The notes beneath the pieces were generated by a model. The model did no database searches, was not told where the DNA came from, and was given only the letters and a program-made list of their open reading frames with translations. From Raffaelea ambrosiae (Eukaryota; Ascomycota; Sordariomycetes; Ophiostomatales; Ophiostomataceae), in NCBI GenBank assembly GCA_002778195.1, contig PCDI01000005.1:2478273-2542272 (forward strand): a stretch of 64,000 nucleotides of DNA. The letters are read 5' to 3'. How positions within the stretch are numbered: position 1 is the first letter of the stretch; every line of letters begins with the position of its first letter. Below, in pieces: positions 42,110 through 53,847 of the stretch. A program made the translations under genes and the position numbers.

Positions 42110-45100
42110 TTAGTCCTCCTCGTCAGAGAACACCTCCTCGCCGCGCTTCCGGCGAGCCATGCGCTCCTTCTTCTTCTTGCGTGCCTCGGAGGAGGTCAGC
42201 TTAGCCTTCTTCTTGTTGCCAGTGATCTTGTTGCCCATGGCGTCGAACTTGTCCTCGCCATCGCCATCATCGGCCTTGAGGCGCGGGCCAGAGCCCTGGC
42301 CCTGCACCCAGTTGTGGCCAGACGGGGTCATCTTGCCGTCAAGGACGGCCCAGACTTCCTCAGTCAGGTCCTTGGTGAACTCAGCCGAGTGAGAGATGAT
42401 GATGACACCACCCTCGAACTTCTTCAGGGCCTTGGACAGGGCACCGAGAGAGTCACGATCCAGGTAGTTGGTGGGCTCGTCAAGCACGATCAGATGGGGA
42501 CGCTGCCACGAGCAGGCAGCCAGGACAACCTTGACACGCTGACCACCAGACAGACCGCGCATGCGCGAGTGAGAAATCAGCTCAGCATCCAGACCGAAGT
42601 TGGCGCAGTGGGCCTCGATCTCCTTGCGGACCAGAGGACGGAACTGACCCGAGGCTAAGGCCTCCTTCATATCGACCTCAGCGACGAGCTTCTGGTGAGA
42701 AGCCAGCAGCTCGGAACGCGGGAGCCAGTCGTTGTCGGCCGACATCATGGGCACCCAGCGCTCCTGCTTGGTGCCGACGTTCTCGCCCAGAGCGAAGGAG
42801 CACTCGTACTCGTAGGAGTTCTTGAACTTGCGGCGAGAGTTGATGCCAATGACACGACGCTGGCTGTCGCGGATCCGGAAGACCTTGTTCATGGCCTGCT
42901 CGTCCTCCTCGGTGATGATCTTGTTGGCGCGGTCCATGGTCTCACGGTCCTCACCAGTGCGGAAACGCCACTGGATGTACTCAGAGGGGGTCTTGTCCAG
43001 GTGGTTATCGATGTGGGCGAAAGCGTGCTGCTTGATGTAGGCAATACGGATGTTCTCGTGCTGGTAGATCTCACCGCCAGTGGGGATCAGCTCACCAGTC
43101 AGGACGTTGACCAGGGTGGACTTGCCGGCACCGTTGGGGCCAATGACAGCGATACGCGAGCTCAGCGAGCACTGGAAGGTGATGTCGGTGATCTGGGGCT
43201 TGGTGGTACCAGGGTACTGGAAGCTCATGTTGGTGGCACGCAGGATGGCCTTGGCCTTGGTCTTGACGCCCTCGAGGAAACCGGGCTCAGGGAAAGTGAA
43301 CTCCATCTCGGAGGCACCCAGCTCGTAGTAGGACTTGGCAGAGGGCACGCGGCCGACGAAAGCCTTCAAGTTGCCCTTGTAGCGCTTAAGCTTGAAGCGC
43401 TCGTAGTGGACAATGTGCTGGCAGACGTTGTCGAGGAAGCCAGAGTCGTGAGACACGATGATGGACGTGCAGGGAGAGTTGATGAGGTAGTCCTCGAGCC
43501 ACTTGACGTTCTTCACGTCGAGATGGTTGGTCGGCTCGTCCAGCAGCAGAATATCGGGGGCCTCGAAGACGGCACGGCACAGAGCCAGCTTCATCTTCCA
43601 ACCACCAGACAGAGCGCTGATCTCGCCAGACACCATCTGCTCGTTGAAGCCGAACTCGTCCAGACGCTTCTCGACATCCGCCTTGCTGACATCGACCTTG
43701 GCCTCGGCCAGCTTCTTCATGGTCCAGTCAATGGTGGTCATCTCGGTATCTTCAGAGTCCAGGTCGTGCTCGACGAAGACGGTCTTGACCTCGCTCTGCT
43801 TGGGGAAGCCCTCGACCTGCTCGTTGTTGATGGCGCGCATCAGAGTGGACTTGCCAGAGCCGTTGGGACCGCACAGACCGTAGCGCTGGCCACGCTTCAG
43901 GCGCAGGCTAGTCTGGTTCAGCAGAATCTTGGCACCGTAGGCCAGGGAGAAGGTGCAGTTGCACAGATCCTCACCCTCCTCCTCGTCGTCCTCGACCTCG
44001 GCGGCCTCGGCAGCACCGGGGGCGGTCTTCTTGCGGAGAGTGTCGATAGTCTTCTCGGCGTCGGCCTCGGCGACAACGACCAGGACGAAGGGCTTGAGGT
44101 TGGTGATCCAGGTGGAGGCCTCGGTCTCCTTCTCGTCGACCAGCTGGCCGGCGATGGCAGAGATGTACTCCAGGACAGGGGTGAACTTGTCCGTGGTGGA
44201 CTTGGCCGGCAGGATGGACTTGAGGTGGTTCAGGACAACCTGCAGGTCGCCGTAGTTGCTGGCCTCAGGAATCTTGCCATCCTTGATGTTGCCGACGCGG
44301 GTGAGGGTGTCGAGAGCCTGGCGGGTCTTCTCGCGAGCCTCAGGGTCGGCCAGGGTCTCGAAGTTCTTCTGCAGGCCAGGCATCATCTTGGGCAAGAAGG
44401 GAGCGACAATGTTCGGGTCGTCGACGAGCTTGCACATGTTGTCGACAATGACAGCCGACTTACGCTTGATAGCGGTGTCACGCTCGGCCAGACCACGATC
44501 CAGCAGAGGGACCATGAGGGCCAGAGTAGGCTCCTGGACCTCCGTGACGAAAGTGGTGGCACCCAACAGGTGAACGGTCTCGGGGACGTTCTCAGGCTTG
44601 GCGATACACTTGATCAGCTCGGGGATGAACTTCTCGATATCCCTGTTGACAATGAGGCGGCAGACCTTCTCCATGGTGGAGAAAGCGCGGGTGGAGACCT
44701 CCTTCTTGGTCACCCACATGGCCTCAGAGACGGCGGGGATCAGCTCCGGCACACGGACGGACATCTGGGCCGGCGAGGTGCGGATCAGAGTGTCAATGAA
44801 GTCCAGGGCCAGCAGACGCTCAGGGAACTTCTGGGCGTTGCGCAGGGAGTTGGTGACAGCCGGCAGGGCAGCCTTGGCGGCGTTGGGGTTGATGGCCTCG
44901 GCAATGGCCAGGCCAGCAGCGAAAGCGGCGTTCTTGACAGCGGTGATCTTGTCGCCAGCAGCGAGAAGAACGTCGCCCAGAATGACGACCAGGAACGGCT
45001 CAGCATGGGCCGAGATCTCGGCATGCTGGGCAATCGCCTGGATGGCAGTCAGGGCCTTTTCGCGGAGAGCAGCATCCTTCTTGTTGTTGAGCTGCTTCTT

Positions 45101-45857
45101 CAGAGTCTCGAAGCCCCTAGATATAATAAATCACATGTTAGCAATCGAGCCGCAAATAGAGTGCAAAAAAAATTGGCTTTCGGTTCTCCAAAACAGGCAA
45201 TTGCAAGCAAAAGGCGGCAACAAAAAGTGTAGGATGCAAGCGTGCGAAAAAGAAGGAGCGGCTAATGGCCCAGGCAAGGAAAACCCAAGGCATATGCAGG
45301 TCCACCCAGGCACGATCGGAGGGGCAAAACAGGACGAAAAGAGGGCTTTTTCTGAGTCTCTCCAAACAGCCAATCTCATGCCTTGTATGGCAAAATCGGC
45401 GTTTGCGACCGAAAAGCCCCTTTGTGGCTCTGTCGTGGCTCTGCTCTCCGAACCCACCGTCCTGCTTTTTTTTTTTCTGCCTGGCTGACAACCAATAACT
45501 GGCTCGCCGAATGCGCCTGCACACAAATTTTTTTTCCCAGTGCGGTGCAATGGAAAATGGAAAAAAATAGCGGTGGCGGTTGGTGGGGGGGTCGATAAGG
45601 TGGGGGAGGACCAGAAAGGAAAGAGCGACGCAAATAAATTTTTTTGCCTGTTTTGGAGTAAAGGGAGGCGCCAATAGGGTAGAACAGAAATAAACTTACT
45701 TGGCTGGGACGGCAACGTCCTCGATGTGGCCGTTGATGACTCTGGCGATGGCAATAGACTGCTCCTTGGTGTCAGCAGCATCAGTAGAGATGCTGAGCTT
45801 CTGGAGGAGGTCGGCAAGGGCCTTGTCGGCCTTGGCGGAATCAGCTTTTGAAGCCAT
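42110..45857 (-). CDS. tef3: Translation elongation factor 3 (EF-3)
   Basis: Two exons on the minus strand, 45857-45700 and 45116-42110, with a 583-nt intron; 1054 residues, the usual EF-3 length. EF-3 is the fungal ribosomal ATPase that helps release tRNA from the E site in each elongation cycle. N-terminal HEAT repeats (to about 320) lead to ABC domain 1 (Walker A GPNGSGKST about 469-477; LSGGW; LLLDEPTNHLD). ABC domain 2 has GPNGAGKST about 712-720, LSGGQ about 908 and VLDEPTNYLD. A chromodomain-like insert sits between Walker A and LSGGQ of domain 2. A Lys-rich C-terminus (KKKAKLTSSEARKKKKERMA) ends in an acidic tip. The exon junction falls in VPAK/GFETLKKQ and restores a normal N-terminus. 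Optimised GC-ending codons fit very high expression. Confidence 0.97.
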
Positions 45858-46261
45858 TTCGTAGGGTTTGTGTGGTTTGTGGGGAGAAGAGGTTGTTTGT
45901 CGGTTTTGGAGAGCGTGAGGAAAGGGGTATCTAATGTCTATCTCGAAGAGAAAGTCGATCAGAAAACCAGCCTGGAGGCGTCTATCCCAACGAGATGTAA
46001 AAAAACGAAGAAACAACGAGCTTCTAAAACTGTCGACCTGAGAGCCCGCAGGAGGTCGACGACAGAAAGGCGATCTCTTGCTCTATGTGGCTCGAACGCG
46101 CAAACGGAAATGAAAATAAAACAGAAGGAACTGAGGAGAGATCGATCCTTCAAGAGGGAGTGGGAGAGGGGAGAAGAAAAAGAAAGAGAGAAGAAACAGA
46201 TGAGGGGGGTGGAAGAAGAAAAGTATCGAGGTGGAGGGGGGCAAAAAAAAAAGTGGAAGAG

Positions 46262-46269
46262 CTTTTATA
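46262..46269 (-). promoter_or_regulatory. TATA-like box of EF-3
   Basis: Minus-strand TATAAAAG, 405 bp upstream of the EF-3 start. A CT-rich minus-strand tract follows (about 46130-46260), a usual fungal start-site context for strongly expressed genes. Confidence 0.5.
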
Positions 46270-48535
46270 AATCGGGCTGGAGATGAAAACGCTGTACTGA
46301 GGTTTACCGTCATAGCAACGGGGTGGAGGGGTGAAAAAAGCCAGCCCAGCCCAGAAAAAAAAAATAAGTTTGCGCCAAAGAAGGCAGAAAAAAACTTTTT
46401 TGTGGGCCATGACCAGCGAATGTGAAGGCGAGAAAAAGTTTTTTGCATGAGGATCCGCCTCACCGCCCTCCTTCATTACCGGATCGGGGTTGGCGGCATG
46501 TGTCTGATAGTGCAAGATAAGGGCCGGGCGGTGTGCCCCACTGTGTCACAGTGCGACAGCTGGTGGGCGTGGGTGCGCAACAGCGGCACATTGATTGGCG
46601 CTTGTTCCCTGGCTGTTCCTTATTCCCAGCCGCCTGGCTGAGGCTTGTCCGTGCCTGTCTTGGCCCTAGAAAGGGGTGTGTCCGATGGGTTTCTACCTGT
46701 AATCCCGCTGATCTCCTCGACCGCTCGCCGTTCCCCGTCCTCCCTGTTCCTTTTGTTGGGAACGGTCGTAGTAAGAGACAGATATTCACGGGCAAGTCGG
46801 TGCACAGTAAGACAGACTGTGTCGCTGTAAAGATGACGGTTTCACCAAGAGCAGGAAGAAAGAAAAGAAAAAAAAAAACACCCAACAGAACTGCAACTGT
46901 TACCAAACTAACAGGCAACGAAAGCATTTTGCGTTGCCACCCAAAAAAGCCGCTGATTGACGTCAGTTTCTAGCCTGCAGCAAGAGAATAAACAGGAAGA
47001 TTGGAGGCCTTGTTCTCATTTCATGCCATGGTCTTTTGCACTCTGTCGCAGTCTGTCACTCTACTTCCTGGACCAGTGTTTCGTCTAGATGTGCAAAGTC
47101 TGCGGGACAAAGCCAGAACGGGTCCTGTCTCATCTTGGTTTTTTTTTTTTGCTCTCGTTTTTCTCGTCTGGACCCCGCGTACTCCGGTATTACCCACTGG
47201 ACAGAACCATACCGCCTCTCTGATAAGCCATGTGAGCGGCAATCGACAACTAATAAGATGCCGGGACGAAATGATGGGTGGCGGAGCCTGCAGCACCCAT
47301 AAGCAGGAATGGTGGTTCCCTGCCTCGGAGTACTGTTGGCTGCAATGTTGACTGCTGCCTCCGTTTTCCGAGCCAATAAAGGACAAATGAAACACAAAGA
47401 GGGATAAAAATAAAAGGTGAGATTACGCAAGGAAGGAGCGTCGGGACGGCGTCAGAAAACAGAAGGTGACAGCATTACTCTTTATTAGCAAGCGTAAGGG
47501 ACCGAGATGCGGCAGAACCAAGGTAAGAGCAACCAGGCAAAGCCAACAAGAGAAGACCAGCTCCTAGCAAATGGATATGACGCAGAATAGCCCAACAGAA
47601 CACAAGTCTTAGGGCATGTGATTGCCAGCCTTTAGTCTCGGCCACAGCTGTTAGAGGCACCGTTTTATTTTTATTTTATTCTGATTTTCTAGCGAGCGGC
47701 AGAAAAAGTTAGAGTAGATCGTCCAGCTGCGAATGACCACTCGGATCAATGCATGCCGCCACGGGCTGGCCGATGCAAATCTACGCCTGTACAGGGGTTC
47801 TACAAGCCATACGCAGGCTTTCACATAGAGTTTATTGTAGAAAATCTTGTCGGAGTTGTTTCGCAATCCGGGATGCACTGCAAATTGTTTGGATCGAGCT
47901 TAGATCTGTGTTATTCTCTGATGTCGCCCTGCAGCGCCTCTCAGAACCACGATTTTCCCTTTGCGCTTTTTTTGTCTTCGTCTCCCATTCTTCCCCAGCC
48001 CTCCTCACCCTTACCGGGCGGGCTGCACGTACCCGGCCGCTACCTGTGCGTCCCATGTCTGTCATTGCTTTTGCGGGGAGGCGGGGTGGCAGGAATGCTG
48101 GGGGAGATGAGCGGTGAGCAGCGACCAGCACATGTCCGTCGGTCCTGTCAAATTTGAGCCGTCTCGAGGCCGGTCGAGGGCAGAGTGGGCTCCCTCGTGG
48201 CGAGGCGTAAAAGGAACGATAAGGCCCAGATTTGATCAGGCCAGTGCTCTTGGCCAGTGCTTGTATCCGTTCGTTGGCCACTATGAGTTGTTGAGAATAG
48301 ATAACAACAGCCTTGTCCACTTGGATTAAGCTCCTGGTCTGTGCAAGCCCGGTTGGAGAGTGGCCTGACAGAGCTTAGCAGCAGGATGTTTCGCCTTGCT
48401 TGGATACTCGACTCAGCTCATTATCCAGATATATCTTCACTTCAAACCCGGACGCTTCAGAAGAGCTGTAAACTTCGCCTATAAAGCGGCTGTTAGTAGT
48501 TTTTGTCTCCGTTATCATCACCATGATCAAACAGC

Positions 48536-48545
48536 ATCACGTGAT
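48536..48545. promoter_or_regulatory. ATCACGTGAT palindrome, copy 1
   Basis: A 10-bp perfect palindrome containing the CACGTG core bound by bHLH factors such as Cbf1 homologues. It lies far from any predicted start, so its role is uncertain. Confidence 0.3.
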
Positions 48546-49368
48546 ATATGAGAGCCCGTTGTACAGTAGGTTTAATGGGCAAGCCCACGCCCCGTAATCC
48601 TCTTTAAAGAAATGGGAAGAACCAGAAGGCTTAGAAAGAAGAAGGGGGTTGTATTAACACGGGTTTTCAGCAATCACAGCACCAGCAGCACGGCAACAAT
48701 AGCAACGGGCTGGACCAAGTCGGAAGTGCTCACCCCAATCGATGGCCAAGACGGCAGTTCCTCGAGTTTTTATAAGTCGGGGGGCCATCGAGAAAGGAAA
48801 CTGGGTCGTCACAGCAACAATAGACGAACAAGCTCTGAATCTTGGCAGTGCTGCCGCGACCAACGTGCGGGTACGACCAACGTGTGGGTCTTCGAAGACA
48901 GTTCGGTGGCTGAGGCTGCCGCAGCAGGGAGCGCCGCAGGATGGGTCCCTTTACTTCTAAACTGTATGAGCACTGTTCTCGCGGTCCCCTCCGGGCCACC
49001 CCCAGCAAGAGTTTAATAGAATTACCGTTATCTATCAGTGATCGAGGCAGTACGCGATCGCACAGAACGATCTGTGATTTGGACAGATGGCAAGGCTGAC
49101 GATGGCTTACATTTATATCCTGTATGTATCGCCTTATAGGTTAGATGCTGTATAGAGTCGCTTGTAGGTAAAACCTGTGAAAAGTCCCGAGCTTGTGTAG
49201 CAACACCCTCTTCAGACTACTCAAAGAGGAGCGTCCAAAATAACGTCAAAGTGGCTAATGCTAAACACGTAACTGATGTGTATATTGATTTTCACAGCGA
49301 CGAATTGTCGGGAAAAATAAAGAAAGAAAAAATTACCTCTTACCATGTCCTGCACGCTCGAATCATCG

Positions 49369-50874
49369 TTATATATATCTTGTCCAGAGGTTGTTTGTCT
49401 TGCACGCGGGATCATCACACCAGGTGATTTGGTAGGTTTTCTGGTCGCGCATGGCTGCCCATTGGGGATCCATACATTTCATCCAGAGGCGCCGATTGCG
49501 GGGCTCCACCTCTCGACAGCAGCGTAGATACACGCGCAGATCCTTTCCCCTGATCCACGAGTATTTTGCAAAGCACTGTGGGCATTTGTACTCGTGGTAG
49601 GCGCTGAGGAAACCAGGGCGGTTGGCATCCGCAGGGGATACTGGCCGGGAGGTAGGCGGGTCAACGCCGTAGATGGCTTGCGGGTCTGTCATGAGAAATG
49701 TGCCCTTGTGCTCAGGATAGTTTTTCGAATAGCATCGACAACAATTCTCCGTGGACGTACCAGGGGCATGATAATGATACTGCCCGCCCGATTCCTCGTG
49801 GGTGTCGCCCTTCTGGTCGTCGGTCTTGTCACCCACCCTACGATCAAAGCATGCACACTGATCCGGTTCAAACGGAAGAAGGAGGCGTTCGTCGTGTTCA
49901 TGCACGTGTGGACAGAAGCAGAGACCAGCCGTGGCCTGCTGTGACTTGACAAAATCGTGCAAATGTTGTTTGGAGACTGGGATATTGGCATCGAGGTCAA
50001 ATGCTGCAGTGTACCACACAAAATAGGCCCTGTCCTGACGATATTCGATAAAATGGCGACCTGTGGTGGGCGATTGGTTCTTTCGGTGCACCTTGTCGGG
50101 GCATTTGGTAATGTTGTCATGGAAATAGTAGCCGGACTTCTCCCTGTTCGTTGGGGTATTCAAACCCCAGATCGGCAATGCTGTGTGGGAACATAGACGG
50201 ACCGTCCACATGTCAACCCAGCAAGAAAACACCATACAATCCCAGCAAGAAGGCTTTGGACACATGAACAGCGCGTGAGAGCGCCGGCAAGACATGCAGG
50301 CTTTTCGGACAAGTAAGTCCTCTAGTCGTTTCTGGAACCCCAGACTTTGACGGCGGTCGCGGCAACTGGCACACAGCTGCAGAATATCGTCTCGGCGCAC
50401 AATGTCTCGCCACTCGTGTCGCCTGTTGACAAACTCCTGCGCCGTTCCGTGAATGGGCAAGAGAAGCCGTCCGTTGAAGAATTTGGTGATAGCCTCCTGC
50501 CAAACCGGATCGTCGACAGGGAGGGGGCGGTTCATGTCAGCACTGGACACAATGCGAAGAAAGAGAGAGCAGGACTGCCGAAGAATGATTCGCGTCGGAT
50601 AATCAACAAGGTCGCGAATCAGCATGAGAATCTCTTCCGGCATCCGATACAAGCGGCAGTTTTGCTGATTCTCGCGTCTCTTTTGGAGCCACGACGGAAC
50701 CTGGCCGAGTTTAGCCTCCTCGTCGGGTGAGACCGTTCGAATGCTTTGAAATTGTGTCTCCTCCTTGGCATGAAAGAGGCCATACAGGCGCGTCCAGAAT
50801 GAGACTGGCTGTACCAGAGGCTTGGACAGTGGCTGGTCGGCCTTCTGGAGGCAAGGAATTCGGGCTGTAGACAT
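49369..50874 (-). CDS. Cysteine-rich F-box-like protein
   Basis: Single exon, 501 residues. RMPEEILMLIRDLVDYPTRI and the following LRQSCSLFLRIV (about residues 77-107) read as an F-box-like helix set, so an SCF substrate-adaptor role is possible but unproven. The central and C-terminal parts are rich in Cys and His in CxxC-like pairs (CASCRDRR, CMSCRRSH, CCRCYSKN, YKCPQCFAKYSW), suggesting zinc-binding elements. Many Pezizomycotina F-box-like proteins share this pattern. Codon use is less GC-biased than that of EF-3 or the M50 gene, pointing to a lineage-specific, weakly expressed gene. The protein starts MSTARIPC at a normal ATG. Confidence 0.8.
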   Translation of the reverse strand: MSTARIPCLQKADQPLSKPLVQPVSFWTRLYGLFHAKEETQFQSIRTVSPDEEAKLGQVPSWLQKRRENQQNCRLYRMPEEILMLIRDLVDYPTRIILRQSCSLFLRIVSSADMNRPLPVDDPVWQEAITKFFNGRLLLPIHGTAQEFVNRRHEWRDIVRRDDILQLCASCRDRRQSLGFQKRLEDLLVRKACMSCRRSHALFMCPKPSCWDCMVFSCWVDMWTVRLCSHTALPIWGLNTPTNREKSGYYFHDNITKCPDKVHRKNQSPTTGRHFIEYRQDRAYFVWYTAAFDLDANIPVSKQHLHDFVKSQQATAGLCFCPHVHEHDERLLLPFEPDQCACFDRRVGDKTDDQKGDTHEESGGQYHYHAPGTSTENCCRCYSKNYPEHKGTFLMTDPQAIYGVDPPTSRPVSPADANRPGFLSAYHEYKCPQCFAKYSWIRGKDLRVYLRCCREVEPRNRRLWMKCMDPQWAAMRDQKTYQITWCDDPACKTNNLWTRYI

Positions 50875-52164
50875 CTGAAGTTTTGAGTCTATGTTACCGA
50901 CTTCACGACGAAACTCTTGTAGTTCAAATTATTGATTATTCTTCTTCCTATTTTTTTGCTTCATGGCGGTGTATTTGCGTTATAAAGGTATGCTTCGATC
51001 GAAAAATATGACGAAGGGACAGTGTGTACTAACTATATTATAGCCGCATCGCATACCCGAGTATAATGGGCGTACTTCCACCCTTCAATCCCCTCCAGAT
51101 TAGTTCGTGAGGTCGATCACGATGCTGCTTCTATGGGTATCACGTGATGTAACACCAATCGGGGGGGCACGTGTTTCAAGGGCGTCAAAAGCAAACGAAA
51201 TAGAAAAAACATGCTTTCAGATGCTACGAAGAGCAGTGGTGCGCGACACTCCTTTATTCTACACCGTACTGAACCATTTTCGTTCCGTTCCAGGCTGCAC
51301 CCGCATTCCCGTGTGAAGACCGTCATGGGTTCGGAGAAGGAGATGCACAGCCACCAAAAAGGGACAGCAAAGCAGTGGCGGCTTTGTTCCGGTGGAAACA
51401 CACTGAAAGGGCGGATAAAAATAACAACAGCCAAAGAAAAGAAAAGAAAAAACGGCACATGCAAGCGGCTGACGCGTAATGGAGTGAGGGAACCCCGGAA
51501 AAAAAAAACGGAGCTGCAAGCTCCATTCTGCAGGCTCTTTACGGTGAGGAATACGTGTATCCTCTCCGTAATCGTTCAGAGAGGGCTCCACCGTGCGATC
51601 TCCCCGTAAGTTGGTAGTGGGAGGGGATCTTTGTAGGCCCCCCCTTTCCCCTAAATGGATGAAACAAGGCAGATTGGTTTCCAGTGGGCAAAACGGGCAC
51701 TAGGGGAGGGGGAAAGGCTAGCTCCACCAACGTATCCTACACAGCCTTCCGTCGCGTCCCCTCCTCCTGTGGTGTCCCTCCCTGCTGCTGCCCTGCCGAT
51801 CCCAGGGAAGGAGGTTGGTTCAATACGGGAAAGAGGTGACGGCGCAGCCACACAAGCAACGAAAACAAGCCCGACCAGACCACGCGGCCACATCAACACG
51901 TTTTTTTTTTATTATCGACTTTGGTCCTCCCGAGCTTGGCTTTTCTCTCTCTGTCCTCTAAGCTTCAATCTCTCTCTCTCTCTCTTTTTTCTGGCTTGTT
52001 CCTTCCTTCGTTTGTTCTCCGCTCTCTCTGCCAAGTTGAAACGACATCTCATAATCCCACGAGTTCACGATCTCACGATCCCACGATCCGATTTCAACGG
52101 TTCAACGGGTTCTTTGTTTTCTCCCACCTCGACCTGAATTTCTCGACACTCGCCTCCTCCCAGC
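50875..52164. other. Divergent promoter region, F-box-like and M50B genes
   Basis: 1.29 kb shared between divergent genes. It contains an ATCACGTGAT palindrome, a second CACGTG at 51168, and a (CT)n run at about 51969-51985. Short CACGATC-type repeats (52060-52090) lie just before the M50B start. I see no gene. Confidence 0.5.
51139..51148. promoter_or_regulatory. ATCACGTGAT palindrome, copy 2
   Basis: Identical to the palindrome at 48536, and 265 bp upstream of the F-box-like gene start. A second CACGTG core sits 20 bp further on (51168-51173). Paired E-box sites at this distance could be regulatory. Confidence 0.4.
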
Positions 52165-53349
52165 ATGGCCCCCGTCGCCCACAACCCCGTCGCGCCTGTC
52201 CTGCGCGCCGTCGCCCACTCCGATGCCCTCCGCAGCCTCATCGCCGCCGCCGGCCCGGCGCTGGCCCGTCGAGCTGCTGCTGAGCTGCAGTCCCGCGACA
52301 ACAACAACAGCAACCACCTCCAGGCCCGCGGCCTCACCGTGAACCACACTCAGGCCGTCACCCTCGGCATCATCGGCGCCTACATTGTCATCATCGCCCT
52401 GCTCTGGAACATCCCCTACGTCCGCTATGTCCTCTGGCCATTCAAGGTAAACACCTTTTTTTTTTCTTGGTCCTCGCTTCGCTCGTTTTGCGCCCGCTTT
52501 GGTTTTTTTCCTTGGTCCTCGCTTCGCTCGTTTTGCGCCCGCTTTGGGTTTTTTTTTTGTCCTCGCTCGCTGCGCTCACTCGATTTTCTTTCTTTCTTCC
52601 TCGCCCGCTCGTTCGCTCGTTTGCTGACTCTCTTTCTCTCCAGATGCTCGTCATCGCCTTCCACGAGTTCGGCCACGCCATCACCGCCGTCCTCACCGGC
52701 GGCAAAGTTGTCTCCATCACCCTCGACCCCAACGAAGGCGGCGTCACCCAAATGAAGGGCGGCAAGTCCGCCCTGACCCTCCCCGCCGGCTACCTCGGCT
52801 CCTCCCTCGTCGGCGCCCTCCTCACCTTTTGCGGCTTCGACATCGTCGCCAGCAAGATCGCCAGCTTCGCTCTCGGCGGATGCTTCCTCTTGACCCTCTG
52901 GTGGGGGAAGCGCGACTGGCTCACCATCGGCACCATCGTCGCCGCCGTCGGCCTGCTGGTCGCCTGCTGGTTTATTGACCACGCAGAAGCCCTGCGATTT
53001 GTAGTGGTAAGCCCCCCCCCTCCCCCTTCTTCCTCTCCCTCTCTCATTCACTCGCTTCGCTCGTGAATCCGTTCGTTCGTTAACCGACCTCCAGCTCTTC
53101 ATCGGCGTCATGTCCTCCCTCTACTCCGTCTGGGATATCTGCGACGACCTCATCCTCCGCAAAGTCAACAGCTCCGACGCCAGCGTCTTTGCCCAGCGCT
53201 ACGGCGGCTCCTCCCAGTGCTGGGGCGTCCTCTGGTCCATCATCTCGCTGCTCTTCATGGTGTGTGGCATCCTCGCTGGCATTGCCGCCTTCCCCCAGTC
53301 CTTTTCCGAGCAGGAGAAGGACGCCTCAAAGTTTGCGCCGACAATCTAG
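52165..53349 (+). CDS. M50B-type membrane metallopeptidase-like protein
   Basis: Three exons (52165-52446, 52644-53006, 53095-53349), 299 residues. A membrane segment near residues 70-90 (VTLGIIGAYIVIIALLWNI) precedes the zinc motif H101-E-F-G-H105 at the very start of exon 2. The family block LTGGKVVSITLDPNEGGVT follows, then AGYLGSSLVGALLTFCG and at least three more helices. This is the Peptidase_M50B arrangement, whose members are predicted intramembrane zinc proteases; the substrate is unknown. Exon phases are all 0 and joins fall outside the motifs. Both introns carry TCGCTTCGCTCG words related to those of the permease introns. Transcription converges on the S41 gene. Confidence 0.92.
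52447..52643 (+). repeat. Repeat-built intron 1 of the M50B gene
   Basis: It starts GTAAAC and contains two near-identical 36-40 bp units, each with TCCTCGCTTCGCTCGTTTTG followed by CGCCCGCTTTGG. Further CTCGCTCGCTGCGCTCACTCG words, a GCTGAC branch and a CAG acceptor follow. It shares the 19-mer CCTCGCTTCGCTCGTTTTG with both long permease introns. Confidence 0.85.
53007..53094 (+). repeat. Short related intron 2 of the M50B gene
   Basis: An 88-nt intron with ACTCGCTTCGCTCG flanked by ATTCAC and GTGAAT, so the word lies in a possible hairpin loop. GTTCGTTCGTTAAC then leads to the CAG acceptor. It looks like a short relative of the other three. Confidence 0.65.
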
Positions 53350-53847
53350 GACGGCATGAGAGATTGGGGAGGACAAGAGAACTGGGGGAAGACCATAATG
53401 AAAAAGAAAAAAAAGGAAAAAGGCATTTGATACCCGGAGACGATGGAATGTTTTCTTTTTCTTTTTTGGTGCGTTTGTGGGCACTTGAAAGGGCGTGGAT
53501 GCGGCGACGAAACTTGGCCAAACGCCATACTAACGAGCTTTTTTGTCCTACTTTCTGTGGATCGGATATTTCATGTTGCTGTTCTGTTTGGCCTCTTATT
53601 TTTGTTGTCATGGCGCTGGGGGTTCCTGGCGTTTTATCGGAGTGTATTTTTTCAGGGTTTTATTTTTTTTTTTGTTCCCTCTTTTACGCAGACCATGATA
53701 TCAAAAAAAAGCAGATTTTTGTTGTCATTGTTCAATTAGGAACATCATCTATGATCCCCATGTTCGTTCTTCATAAAATAAAAGATTTCATCTTCATATT
53801 CTGACCTTTTTACGGGTGTTTTTTTTCTAGATTTGGTTTGTCTTCGC
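53350..53847. other. Convergent gap between the M50B and S41 genes
   Basis: 498 bp of AT-rich 3' flanks with T runs. I see no gene. Confidence 0.5.

Larger units (their letters stand above)
45858..49368. other. 3.5-kb gap upstream of EF-3
   Basis: It holds the EF-3 promoter and leader near 45858-46300. The rest is mixed-GC DNA with an ATCACGTGAT palindrome at 48536 and an AT-rich end near 49200-49370. I see no frame with coding bias, no tRNA and no transposon ends. Confidence 0.45.

Noticed and set aside
42695..45232. 845-codon open frame antisense to EF-3
   Set aside because: It mirrors a GC3-rich gene; strong third-position bias removes stops on the opposite strand. Its composition (Leu/Gly/Val/Asp-rich) matches no family.
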